Part shown: one piece after another, positions 20,691-30,550 of the stretch
Position numbering within the stretch: position 1 is the stretch's first letter
Layout: every line of letters starts with the position of its first letter
Origin: Hygrocybe punicea
Taxonomy: Eukaryota > Basidiomycota > Agaricomycetes > Agaricales > Hygrophoraceae
Direction of reading: 5' to 3'
Length of the DNA stretch: 64,000 nt
Assembly (NCBI GenBank): GCA_963556145.1
Contig: OY744471.1
Coordinates: forward strand, 4,829,590 to 4,893,589
Translations under genes and position numbers: made by a program
Notes under the pieces: generated by a model
Told to the model about the DNA's origin: nothing
Databases searched by the model: none
The model's input: the letters and a program-made list of their open reading frames with translations, nothing else

Positions 20691-20784
20691 CGTGAGGTGG
20701 GTCTTCATCGTCGCCTCGTCCATTCCCCTCGTTAGCCGATGTCGTTGGGACTGGATTTGGGGGATGTACCTGGCTGCTGCCGCC

Positions 20785-20950
20785 GGTGTTGCTCTGCTGC
20801 TGCTGCTGCTGCTGCCGTTGCCGCTGCCGCCGCTGCTGCTGCCGCTGTTGCCGTTGCCGTTGCCGCTGCTGCTGCTGCTGTTGCTGTTGCTGCTGCGCTG
20901 CTGCTGCTGTTGCCGTTGCCGTTGCTGCTGCTGCTGCTGCTGCTGTTGTT
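20785..20950. repeat. CTG/CCGTTG microsatellite
   Basis: A run of trinucleotides, mostly CTG with CCG and TTG, about 165 bases. It is translated by frames on both strands into homopolymer-like Leu/Cys/Ala or Gln/Arg tracts that are not genes. A CGTCGT tract follows at 20965-21025. Confidence 0.9.
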
Positions 20951-21654
20951 GCGGTCATTTGGCCGTCGTCATCGTCGTCATTTGGCCGTCGTCGTCGTCG
21001 TCATTTGGCCGTCGTCGTCGTCGTCGGGGTGGTGGTATGTGGTGTTGCCACTGCCGTTGCTGCTGCTGCCGCTGCTGCCATCGATTCACTCCGACTCGCA
21101 TTGGAATGTGAGGGAGGTTGTTGGGTGGAGTTGACCACGGGCGCCTTCTTTATGCGGTCAAGGTGGGCCACGGGGGGCTGTTCTATGTAATAAAATGTCA
21201 GTAAAATATAGTATGAGGCCGTTACTTACCGTGGTTGTTGAGTAATGTTCAAGTTAGTGTTTCGCGCGAGTATGTTTAAGGTCACATGACCTAAGTTCAC
21301 GCAACTGCATAGAAAAAAATGTGAAAAATTAAGTATCTAAATGAGTATCTACGTAGGTAACTATACATTACGGTTCGCGGTTTGAACCGCGTTTGAACAC
21401 GGTTTGAACCGCATGTCAGTGCCAGAACTGCAAACTGAACCAGCGGTTCGGTTCAGCCAAATGGCTGAACCAGAACTGAACTTCCGGTTCGGTTCGCGGT
21501 TCAAACCGGGTTCGGATCGGTTCCGAACCGAACTTCGGCATCACTAGGTCGAAGGTGGCTCTGAGACCTTCAACATGGTATGATCCTCCTTCATTATGTG
21601 AATTATTAGTTACCCTGTTCTTAATGTCATTCAACTGTATTCTCGACAATGAAA

Positions 21655-22245
21655 TCAAAGGATATTTGTCGTAATGTGTTCACATTGTTCAATACATGTA
21701 AACGCAAACCCAACCAATGTCAACTGCCACCCCTGCACAAGTGCCCACACAAACCCAATGCCAACCATTGCCGCCACAACGTCTGTTTGTGGGTGCTCTA
21801 CTTGTATGAAACTGGCATCGTCCCATCGCATCCTTGACTTTGCCGTGTCAGGGCGTCGTTGCGACACCTCGCTCGCACTTGTTTGCAAAGCATACTTCTC
21901 GGCATCAAATTCAGGATTATCCGATATCCAATAGTCTGCCGGAAGTATCATAGAAGGGTTGTAGAACAAGACCGTAGACGAGAAGGGCCGGAATGGTGAG
22001 CTGACGTGACGGCGAGTGGCGACAGCGGTGTGTGCGGGGGGAGGGTGTTGCGGAGCAACAACATGAATATTCAACTGTTGCTGCATGAGATCCTGCTGCT
22101 GCTGCTGCTGCTGTTGCAGTGGTGGCACCAATCGGCTGAGACGATCGGCAGAAGCATTATTACAGGACCATTGTTTTGAATGGCTTGCACCACCGCTCGA
22201 AGCTACATGAAATAAGTATAAAAGCATCCTTTCGCTGATCGCCAT
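21655..22245 (-). CDS. Uncertain ORF with polyglutamine tract, 196 aa
   Basis: A 196-codon frame on the minus strand with a Q-rich run (LQQQQQQQQDLMQQQ, about residues 43-57) and a central part PADYWISDNPEFDAEKYALQTSASEVSQRRPDTAKSRMRWDDASF. It could be an exon of a larger minus-strand gene continuing to 22.7 kb. The C-terminus looks non-coding. No family was recognised. Confidence 0.3.
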   Translation of the reverse strand: MAISERMLLYLFHVASSGGASHSKQWSCNNASADRLSRLVPPLQQQQQQQQDLMQQQLNIHVVAPQHPPPAHTAVATRRHVSSPFRPFSSTVLFYNPSMILPADYWISDNPEFDAEKYALQTSASEVSQRRPDTAKSRMRWDDASFIQVEHPQTDVVAAMVGIGFVWALVQGWQLTLVGFAFTCIEQCEHITTNIL

Positions 22246-22429
22246 TCGTGCTTACCGTTCCACAGCTAATGCAACGAATCGTGCCCACCTTCGCTCTCCC
22301 GGTGTTTCATTGGCAACGGTCGACCCGTGCTCTCAAAGCAGCGAAAGCATGCCTTTGAGTTGTTCGGTGGTGACTAATGGACCATTACCTTTGCTGACTG
22401 TTCCCGAAACAAGTCAGCAAAGGCAATAA

Positions 22430-22885
22430 AAAACACAGAGCTGCTCACCATCCAAATACGATGAGCATACAGGCTGTGATTTACCAGTGAGCGGCACATA
22501 CAACAAAACTTTGGGCCAGTCATTCGCCGAGATACCAAGGCCGCGAGCTGCTGCCTGCCCTGCGCTTCGCTGCCGTGTGATGGACTGCGTGGCTTCTATC
22601 ACCTGGGCATGCGAGAGCACGAGAATGTTCTGGTTGTCGCGCGGGACGTCATCATGCAAGAATCTCAGGCTCCGACCTTGCTGCCGATGATGCAGTGGAC
22701 GAAACTGTGTGATGACGCGCACTACACCGTAAATAGCGACCACTTCGCAGAAAATAATACTAGGGCCAGGTCAGAGTTTCCAGTTAAATTATGACGGGAA
22801 AGCATACCTGATCAAATTCTTGGTAGTTATCCGTGGCGTCCTCACACCTCCCCCAATGATCGACGCGCCCATCACCGATATACCT
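22430..22885 (-). pseudogene. V-ATPase proteolipid c''-like exon pair joined to unrelated sequence
   Basis: Read on the minus strand, an exon ending at 22808 gives MGASIIGGGVRTPRITTKNLI. After an intron (GTATGC...CCTAG, 22760-22807) the next exon continues [14 protein letters not shown]. This matches the highly conserved transmembrane/loop segment of the V-type ATPase c'' subunit (VMA16 family), where the motif is close to [22 protein letters not shown]. Everything before and after is missing. After about 22722 the frame runs on in unrelated sequence (RVITQFRPLHHRQQ...GISANDWPKVLLYVPLTGK). The result is a fragment or chimera, not a working proton-pump subunit, which would need several membrane helices. 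Confidence 0.65.
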
Positions 22886-23341
22886 GTGCGCCTAAATTGA
22901 CCATTTTTCTGCGACGCGTGCGTTAGTCAAGTGAGCTAGAGTTTTTCCACAAAAAGGTGTTGTGGAACGGACGATGTCTCCTAGACGCTCCTTGATGTGC
23001 TGGTTATCCGCGAGGAGGTGTGGACCGTGAATGATGCTGGGAATATATATAACGATAAGAGAATGAAACCCCCCCCCCACACCCGAGTGGAGAGGATGAC
23101 ATACGGGGTTCTGTGGTAGTGGAAATGAGCTGGGAATTCTCATTGATGGATTCCTGACGGAATCTTTCAGCGGATTGACTCCAAGTAAGAACAGGATATG
23201 CTCACGGGGTGTCTCATGTTGGCACGGAAGCAGTTGCAGCAGCAGAAGTTGAGGAACCAAGACGTGGTCGTTGTGGTTGTAGTAGCCCATCAGACAGTGG
23301 TTTGTTTGGTCACGGTTGGTCAACTTTTACTTTGATCTTCG

Positions 23342-24149
23342 ATGTACCATTTACTGAAGGGTTTTCATGAATTTCTAACGAGGCAAGTCTTTTAGTAACA
23401 CTCAGTAGTCCAGATCGCTCATTCTGGTGGACATAGGAAGGAGGAGTTTTCGGTTATTATTATTGGTCTGGATGGAGCGGGCAAAACAGTTCATCATTCT
23501 CAAATAGGTCTGTCCCCAAACGAAGAATCTCCTCCAGACACTCCTAGAGAAATTCAAGACGTTATATAATGACGCGCCTGGTCTTTCTCTGGATAAGATA
23601 GGGCCCACCGTTGGCCAGAACAGTGCGCCGAGTCTTGCCGCCATTGCTCTTGTGTGAACTGTTTTGTCTCTAACTTTGATGCCAAGTGGGAACAATCACA
23701 CTGCCTTTGACCATCCTCCAATTCTGGGAGTTGGGTGGACTAAAAGGCATCCGAAATATCTGGCCAAGGTGTTATGACGACTGCCACGCTGTAGTGTATG
23801 TGATTGACGCCGAGGACCGGGAAAGGCTCGGCGAGGGCTGGGAAATGTTTGGTACGTGATTCCAATCTCCATGTCTTATTCCATCGACATATGAACTGAC
23901 GTTATGCAAGGAACATAAGACTCGGTGTTCTCAGCACCTCAGATTCTCGGCGTCCCATTGTTGCTGCTTACGAACAAACAAGATAGTCTGCAGAGCTTGT
24001 CTGCTGAAGAGATCAGGCACGACTACGAGGAATGGCAGCAGCGTAAGCTGGAGAGTGCGCGTAGAAGCTGTGGGTCGTCTAATAATGCACATTCCCAAAT
24101 GGAACGGATGGCCAGTCTGAATGTGATGGGCATTTCTGCCTTGGAAGGG
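23342..24149 (+). pseudogene. ARF-like small GTPase (ARFRP1/yeast Arl3 type), 3'-incomplete
   Basis: Five exons can be read: 23342-23382, 23437-23488, 23538-23622, 23687-23851 and 23920-24148, all joining in frame. The first intron has GC-AG borders (GCAAGT...CATAG); the others are GT-AG. The protein starts MYHLLKGFHEFLTRKEEF and has the P-loop GLDGAGKTT, switch I region IGPTVGQNMG, switch II LQFWELGG (canonical Q replaced; family DLGGQ reads ELGGL here), NKQD at the guanine-specificity loop, and SALEG near the end. An extra loop (EEWQQRKLESARRSCGSSNN) fits the ARFRP1 subgroup, which acts at the Golgi. The final helix (about 20 residues) is not found downstream; an integrase gene begins instead. 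The changed switch II Gln (GGL for GGQ) and the missing C-terminus argue for a decaying copy. Confidence 0.75.
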
Positions 24150-24322
24150 TACGGGTCGACTTATTGTGCCTTTTATTTGCGCCGATATTGATGGATGCAT
24201 CAAGGACTGGCATTCATAGTATTATTAATTGACTGTTATCTTCAATAAATTGCTGAAAAGAGGAAATTGGTGTGCCACGTCCTGAAGCTGAGAGGGAAAG
24301 GTAGAGCGCAACTGTATTTCAA

Positions 24323-26150
24323 CTACAAAATAAACATCTGCTGGCAAATCTGAAGTGCTCCACTCCAACAAAGACGGTAAGAAGCCATACTATGAGACAC
24401 CAGGAATCCACCTTGGAACAGTTCCGAATTAAGAAAATCAATCTGTTCCTCCATCATCGGACAATTGGGTTCATCCACCTCCACACTGGAAAAATGCTCC
24501 GGAGCTTGACGTATGAATGGATTGTCAGCAACTTCGTCTTCTAGACTGGCTTGAAGGTTGTTTGCCTCGTTGTGATGTGTTCGGATTGGTGCATCATCCA
24601 ATGCCTCCCAATCGACACCATATCCTGCCAAGTCCTCCTCGGTCAAAACCTCCTCTGCTGCAGCTAACTCGACACCTCGAGGACCTTGCTCAAGCATCCC
24701 AAAAAAGTACATGTCGCGGGGGGGGCGCTGGCGGTCGCCTCGCCTGCTCAGCGTGTGGTTGTTCCATGTGCCAATCCAATCCTCCACGTCCTTGTTGATG
24801 GCTGGGAGGAATAAGTGATGCAACAGCCAGATGTGCGAAAGGTTCTGAATGTCCAAACCATCCCATAGCTCAAGCTCATGAAAAAACTTCTTCCACTTCC
24901 TGCCAAACCCTGAGGTGACATCAAACCAAAGGTGCTCAATCCGAATATTATGGACACTCCTGTATTGTCTTTGAGCAAATAGAAAGATAGCTATACAAAC
25001 AACTTCACCTTCCCCATATGTATGATCTCCGTACAATCCCGTGCATCTCCTCCATAAAAGCTGCTACAAGCAGGTTTTCGATGCCATGATCACCGTGAAC
25101 TCGGCTCTGAATACCATAGATTTTAATGATTTCCATAAATAAATTCAATACGGTCTGTGCACGGTTGTTGTTACTAGCACGTATACCAGTCACCAGGTGG
25201 GAGAATCCATCAATGAACCCATGGATGACAATTTTCCATCGAATAAGCCCTGTAGGAAAAGAAAATCAATTTAATTATGTCAATATGTACACCAGTACAG
25301 CAATTGTACCATGTTGCCCATCGTGATGCCACAAAGAGTTTGGTCCAGGAACTGAGTACACTCGTCGTTCTATTCTTCTTGCACCAAAAGAGGCTGCTGG
25401 TCGCCCATGGACCCGCAAGTAGGATACTTGCACCCGTTCATGTGAAACGCGTAGCCCCAGATATTTGAGATGTCCATCTATCATCCTACGTCCAAAGTCA
25501 GGGAATGAGTTGATTATTTTAATCGTGACGGTATCGAGTGCATCGTCAGAGAGGTCAGACATGGCGGGGGTTGATGACGTGTAAAATTGGTGGATTGTGC
25601 CATCTTCAGCTTCATAATCTATGTATATGGCTCTACAAGGCCATATTCCAGCGCACGACGATGAACTGTCCTTGCAGATGTGTGAAAAACAGAAGCCAAA
25701 CCCGTCGGCCCACGCATTTCAAGTCCTGTTGCCAGGACATCTGGATTAATCTCAATTCGTGGTTGACCTGGGCGTCCAGTTCGTACAGTACGAGTTGTTT
25801 GAAAATTTGGACCATCTGGAGGATCTGCTGATATCAACGCCGCCTGATCCAGATGGCTGATCATGGACTGTAAACTAGTGTCAATGATCAATCGGTTCTG
25901 AGGTGAGATGATAGTAGCATGCTTCAGAAAAGTAAGCCGAAAACAATGTCATTGTTGGGCTTACAACATACCTCCTGCACTGCAATCATCAAGCGCAGGC
26001 ATTCATCTCGATTTTTGTTCAATCGTGTGGCATCGCCGACCTGTATACGAAGGGCTGTATTGACTCGGTCACCTAGCGCTTCATATGCAGCCATGATAGT
26101 TTGCAGGGGCAACAAGTTCTCTACAGGATGGGCTGCCATCAAGTGACCAA
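24323..26150 (-). CDS. Integrase-core (rve/DDE) protein, multi-exon, one probable frameshift
   Basis: Exons are joined by short GT-AG introns near 25320-25257, 25010-24960 and 25975-25910. The order is: helical N-terminus (LLGHLMAAHPVENLLPLQTIMAAYEALGD), a GRPGQPRIEI linker, an HTH-like part (LASVFHTSARTVHRRALEYGL), then the catalytic core. The core shows NSLWHHDGQHG/LIRWKIVIHGFIDGFSHLVTGI (first Asp), SRVHGDHGIENLLVAAFM (second Asp) and SVHNIRIEHLWFDV (Glu), so the DDE residues are present. Such integrase-core genes without other retroelement genes are widespread in mushrooms. Near 25625 a one-base loss shifts the frame between GLVEP and IYIDYEAEDG, so this copy may be inactive. The 5' end runs into a 42-base repeat array and the true start is unclear. 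Confidence 0.75.
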
Positions 26151-26204
26151 GTAACTCAATGTTGGTGGGGATGGTGTTTGTACAGTAAGAAATTCTACAC
26201 CCTT

Positions 26205-26400
26205 GCAAAGTTGGAGATGATGTGCAAAATAAATTCAAACCATGTGTAAAATAAATCACACCTGTGCAAAGTTTTCAGGACTGCGTGCAAAATAAATTCA
26301 CAGCCTTGCAAAGTTTTTGAGATGACGTTCAAAATAAATTGACACCTCTGCAAAGTTTTCAGGACTGCGTGCAAAATAAATTCACACCCTTGCAAAGTTA
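26205..26400. repeat. 42-bp tandem repeat array
   Basis: TGCAAAG starts repeat at 26265, 26307, 26349 and 26391, each unit including GTGCAAAATAAATTCACAC. It abuts the 5' end of the integrase-core gene. The words resemble those in the 3' flank of the Plavaka remnant near 48.7 kb and may be subterminal repeats of a transposon. Confidence 0.85.
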
Positions 26401-26816
26401 TTTGTTGCGTTGCAAAGTTGGCACATTGTCAGAAAAGCTGATTGCTTGGCGTCAAAGTTCTTAATACCTGGGTAAAGCTGGCAAAGTGTTAAATCCTGAG
26501 TATTTTGTCGTGATATTCCTTTCTTTGGCAGATATCTGATATATTTTGTATTTGACACATTTATTTTGTATTCATATGGTGTGCGAAGATAAAGTGATAC
26601 TAAGCTAACATAAACAATAAAGTCCAGTCAGACCCGTCATAAAAAACCCATCCGCCGCCGGAAACTGCTACTACTAGTTACAGCTGTTTTCATCGACTTG
26701 CGGAAACTGAGAAAAAAATCAAGTGTGGCGCAACTCTGCCGCTGCACGGCATCTGACTCTGAGTTTCAATAAGCTAGAACTTTATGCAACGAAGATCAAC
26801 GAAGTTTCAATACTAT

Positions 26817-27066
26817 GCCTCACGCTGTCTCGAAGGATCTCAAGGCTTGCATCCCCACTCTCCACGACCTTGGTTATTGGGTCCAGGAGGTCTGTGACCT
26901 TCTTGGAGTTCGCAAGTCCCTTGTTTACAAAACCTTGCAATATCATCGTCTCTACGGTCTCTCACACAATCCTTTTTCCCCTTTGACCATACGACGCCGT
27001 ATTCTCACACCTCTTGACATCGGCTTCATCCGTTTACTCCTGGCCCACCATGCATCAGGAATTTGA
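26817..27066 (+). pseudogene. N-terminal fragment of a second Tc1/mariner-type transposase
   Basis: About 83 codons starting MPHAVSKDLKAC, with an HTH region (LGYWVQEVCDLLGVRKSLVYKTLQYHRLYG) and the start of the second HTH (LTPLDIGFIRLLLAHH). It stops at a TGA and enters tandem repeats. The catalytic domain is absent. It is a different subfamily from the transposase at 5.9-8.6 kb. Confidence 0.7.
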
Positions 27067-27164
27067 TGAGGGTCTGACATAGGTAGATCTAGCTAGAACT
27101 GGAATGTCATTAGAACCATAGGTTACCATTATGAGGGTGCTCAGATAAAGCTAGCTATGCCTAG

Positions 27165-27460
27165 GTTACATTGATGAAAAATCATCACTGTTAACACTAT
27201 GGCAAGTAATGTGTCATTAGTTAACAGCATGCAGCTGTACCATCATTAATCCCTCTGAAGACAATCCCAAGCAATCCTAGCTGACATTAATACAATTCCA
27301 TCACTAATAACACTATGACACATGATGTGCCATTGGTTAACAGCATGAAGCTGTACCACCATTAATCCCTTAGAAGACAATCCAAAGCAATCCTTGCTGA
27401 CATTAATACAATTCCATCACTAATAACATTATGCTACATAATGTGCCATTCATTGACAAA
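27165..27460. repeat. 116-bp tandem repeat, about 2.5 units
   Basis: Equivalent positions recur at 27201, 27317 and 27433. Each unit contains GTTAACAGCATG, AGCTGTACCA, CATTAATCCCT and GACATTAATACAATTCCATC. It directly follows the Tc1-type fragment. No coding sequence was seen from here to 27.8 kb. Confidence 0.8.
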
Positions 27461-27811
27461 GCTATCTTTCATCCAGTAAAGGATAATGCTAGGTCTTACA
27501 GTGGTTTATGCCATAAATGTAGCAGTAATATTATTTTGACATTGGAGGTCAATTGTTGGCAAAAATATGCAAGGCCATCATGCAGCCAATCATGACAACA
27601 GACTACCAGACAATACCGGGCTGGCATGATGCTAACACCAATCTCACAGTTCTGTTGCATTGGGCAGTGTTGTGATTATCATATGCCTGATTCGAGATTA
27701 TATGCCGTGACGTATCAATCTTACTTTTTGACAGGCTGGACAAGCGAAAAACGGAATCGTATTTGAGAGCGAACGGTGAGAAACAATACTATATAAGGCG
27801 GCGGAGCATTC

Positions 27812-29375
27812 CTATATCACCCACTCAACTTCCGCGCCCCGGGCTGCCGGCTGATTTTCAAGGTATTTCTGCCTCTTTTCCTTGATTCGGGACAATGCGC
27901 TTTGCTCGATTGGAGTTCGGATCTCATTGCAGGCATGGGAAAATATTTTCCTACAAAAGAGATCAGCGTAAGCCACAAGCCAATGATGCACTAACCTGTT
28001 CCACCAGGTGAGGATTTCCTGCACCTCTTCCTTCTCATCAACGTCCTCGAGCAGATCGAGAACGCTGTTGTAGAAAGTCTCAGAGTCAGTCACCATGTCG
28101 GTGCGTGAGAATGTGCTCGAGGAGCACAAGGCAAAGCGAACCTACTGAATTATCAGTGACTAACATACAAGAGGCATGAAAAAGATACCTGTGTTGCGAT
28201 ATATGCTAACGAAGCCTTGGTGACACAGGTCATACCATGGATGCAGGCGTTGCCGGACCTAGTAGCCTTCGGTTCGTCTTCATCTACTGAGCTGGGGGAA
28301 GTGAAGACATGCTTGTATCCCTATATACGGCGTCGTTGCATTTTAAACCTGTGTGAACCAATCAAGATACCGTGCGCACCATGACCAGAATTTGGTTCCT
28401 GAACAGCCCATTCCAGGGGTCTTCTGGATCATACGCGAGATCTGCATAAAGAAACAAGGGCCATTGATCTCCGCGCACTTGCATCTCACCGCTACTCAAT
28501 TTCTCTCTAATCCTGGGAACCAGAAATGTCATTGTGGCGTACTGTCTGCAGCAACACAAGGATGCTTACTGCGGTGACGACCAATTGACACCAGCAGGAC
28601 AAAGTAACGAACCCGTCCTCTCGTGGTGGAACCCACGGTTCGTCTTCACCTTGCAGCTGAGTGGGGGATTGAGGGTTTGTCCAGTTGGCGTGATCCAATC
28701 CACGATAGCCGCTTTCATCATTTTGGTGTCGTCGGCGCGAGCTCCGTTCATGCCTTTCTGGATCTGGAGCAAGAGCTTTTGGTGACCAACGACATAGACG
28801 ATTCCATGTATAATAAACAAACCAGATCGGCCATCATCTCTACCTCCTCTTCAGAAGCATCCAGAAGTTTCTTCTCGAGGTCCGGGCATATCTTGAGCAA
28901 AGCTGTGAAGACGCGGTGTTCACGATATTCCCCGAGGCAGAAAAATTAATCAGTCATCGTACTCGAGTCAGCCGCCTCTTACTGAGCTGTTAAGGACTCA
29001 TCCTGGTTCCCCGGTTCCAATTCGCCCATGCGCTGGAGCCCGTTTGTTATAAGGGTGCTGATGTTGCAAAAAGCGTAGATGACTCGGCCGAAATGGCGGC
29101 CATGGTGTACTAGAGGGTCGGTCAAAGTCCTGTCCAGACAATCAGCACGCGCGGTGCATAAGGATACAATAAGTCACTCACGGTTTCTTCTTAGCGCCTT
29201 GTTGCAACACATCGTCACGTTTTCGTCGACCCGGGCCAGTGTTGACTGCAAGATCAGACACGGGGATGCAGGTTCGGTATGGGTCCCACACCTTATATTC
29301 GTGTAAGGATCTTAATTCATGTTCCGATGAAGGAAACGTCAGCAACCGGCATTTTAGTTCTGAGAGGGAAGACAC
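27812..29375 (-). CDS. Multi-exon lineage-expanded protein (DUF6698-like, tentative)
   Basis: The gene starts at 29375 (MSSLSELKCRLL) and ends at 27812 with VEWVI. About seven exons join in frame through introns with clean borders, e.g. GTTTGT...CTCCAG near 28795-28740. In order: KVWDPYRTCIPVSDLAVNTGPGR; TLTDPLVHHGRHFGRVIYAFCNISTLITNG; a helical part FTALLKICPDLEKKLLDASEEEVEMMADL; the core IQKGMNGARADDTKMMKAAIVDWITP; GFHHERTGSLLCP; GDQWPLFLYADLAYDPEDPWNGLFRNQ; FTSPSSVDEDEPKATRSGNACIHGMT; and FSRTDMVTDSETFYNSVLDLLED. I recognise this as an agaricomycete family present in many copies; I believe it corresponds to DUF6698 but could not check. No catalytic function is known to me. The reading looks intact. 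Confidence 0.75.
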
Positions 29376-29566
29376 ACCGCTTGAAAAACATCGGGGAATA
29401 GGAATGAGAGACCGGCAATATCAATATTGAGGCACGAGAGGGGGACAGCATCTTCAACTTTCTAAGTCAGGCTAGAACGTGGCTGAATAATCGACAAGGG
29501 GTCTTGCCGTAGCGATTAGTTTATGTTGTTCATCAAATGCGCAAGTTTTGAATTTCCGTGTTCAAC
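29334..29566. repeat. Direct repeat, copy 1 (about 200 bp)
   Basis: Shares GCATTTTAG, GACCGGCAATATCAATATTGAGG and the long tail ending TTTGAATTTCCGTGTTCAA with 29691-29888. Copy 1 has about 35 extra internal bases. It overlaps the first exon and promoter of the minus-strand gene. Confidence 0.85.
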
Positions 29567-29690
29567 CGTTTACTCGCGCGTTTCATGACATCGGCGTTCA
29601 AATAAAATTTCTAGAATGTTAGCGGCAACCTAGATGGGGCGTTTATTGTCGAAAGTGATGATCTTCGGCCTCATAAAGTCCTACAGTAAG

Positions 29691-29888
29691 GCAACGTCAG
29701 CAACCAGCATTTTAGATCTGAGAGGGAAGACACCGCTTGAAGACCGGCAATATCAATATTGAGGCGACAGCATCTTCAACTTTCTAAGTCAGGCTAGAAC
29801 GTGACTGAATAATCGACAAGGGGTCTTGCCGTAGCGATTAGTTTATGTTGTTCATCAAATGCGCAAGCTTTGAATTTCCGTGTTCAAA
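29691..29888. repeat. Direct repeat, copy 2
   Basis: About 90% or more matched to 29334-29566 apart from deletions. It lies 56 bases before the start of the small coiled-coil gene, so the two neighbouring, divergent genes share a duplicated upstream segment. Confidence 0.85.
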
Positions 29889-29943
29889 TGTATAAATAGT
29901 CAGTAGAATGACGCTGAGACTAGCAACGTACCAGTCAAGAAAC

Positions 29944-30443
29944 ATGCCGTTACCTGCAAAGCATCCTGTGGAAATAGATATTGAAGTAATGGAGAAACAA
30001 GTCGAAGTCAGGTGCGCACCGCATTGGTCATTAAAATTTTCATTTGCATGACACCAATATTATTATGCAGGGTGGGCAGCAAACGCATCCGTATCCATAA
30101 TATGTTGACGAACGATAGCTTTGCAGATATTAAAGGTGAGTAGCATGAGTTCCATAATCCAGAAAGCCACTTACCTTCAATTGCAGAAAAAACGACCGTC
30201 GTCGATATGGAAGAATTCCAAAATATGAAATGCGCGTTAGACAATGCGCAAGCTCGAATACAGGAGTTGACTATGGAACTGATCCAACGTGAAGCTGAGC
30301 TAAAACGGGAGCGTTTCATCAATTCCATTGCAGTGGGACATATTCCAGCTGACAACTTACTGGAATATCACCTGGCGTGCCCCAATCGGCAGCCTGATTG
30401 GACTAATTCTTCTCCAGTTCCCAGTGGGTCACTGTTTTATTAG
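29944..30443 (+). CDS. Small three-exon coiled-coil protein
   Basis: Exons are 29944-30011, 30071-30135 and 30187-30443, joined in frame by introns with GTGCGC/TGCAG and GTGAGT/TGCAG borders. The product is 129 residues. It starts MPLPAKHPVEIDIEVMEK, includes KRIRIHNMLTNDSFADI, and has a heptad-like charged helix (FQNMKCALDNAQARIQELTM... EAELKRERF, about residues 53-90). The C-terminus is ACPNRQPDWTNSSPVPSGSLFY. Unrecognised; possibly an oligomerising adaptor. The consistent splicing supports a real gene. Confidence 0.6.
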
Positions 30444-30550
30444 GGACAGCCTAAGAACAACAAGCTGAAAATTATTTTATGTAGCATCTGAAGTTAATGA
30501 GGGCTTGGAATCAGATGAGGAGAAGTAATAAATGTCGTAGTAATTTTTTT

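Larger units (their letters stand above)
20167..21546. mobile_element. hAT-like MITE, 1380 bp, inside the family pseudogene
   Basis: The ends are 24-base inverted repeats with one mismatch, starting TAGTGTTGCCGAAG on the left and TAGTGATGCCGAAG on the right, flanked by the exact 8-base duplication GGTCGAAG (20159-20166 and 21547-21554). An 8-base duplication and TAGTG ends indicate the hAT superfamily. No transposase is encoded. The interior has a CGTCAATTGACG-containing minisatellite, a CTG/CCGTTG microsatellite, and inverted GGTTCGG/CCGAACC clusters at both ends. Confidence 0.88.
16595..21576 (+). pseudogene. Multi-exon family gene (HECT-like tail suspected), disrupted by stops and a MITE
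   Basis: Exons 16595-16660, 16710-16829, 16880-16944, 17000-17282 and from 17339 join in frame through 45-57 base introns; further exons run to about 20166. The N-terminus has cysteine pairs (CAQC, CLCGHLESAHSG, CEESGC, CQCGQIYLAH). The middle has a Ser/Thr-rich low-complexity stretch. The C-terminal part contains GDGTGDGMIRAVLEAVIE, LETRFLKHLSRYLHGVGHPNT and FDLWLHQAIF. It belongs to a family I have seen expanded in agaricomycetes; the layout of the C-terminus recalls HECT-type ubiquitin ligases, but this is tentative. Lesions are an in-frame stop near 19455, a TGA at 19728-19730, and a 1380-base hAT-like insertion splitting the codons around LMVEGGSETFN. The gene is dead in this copy. Confidence 0.65.

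Noticed and set aside
20596..21190. Overlapping long frames encoding Gln/Arg, Leu/Ala and Cys/Arg tracts
   Set aside because: They are all readings of a CTG/CCG/TTG microsatellite inside a MITE.
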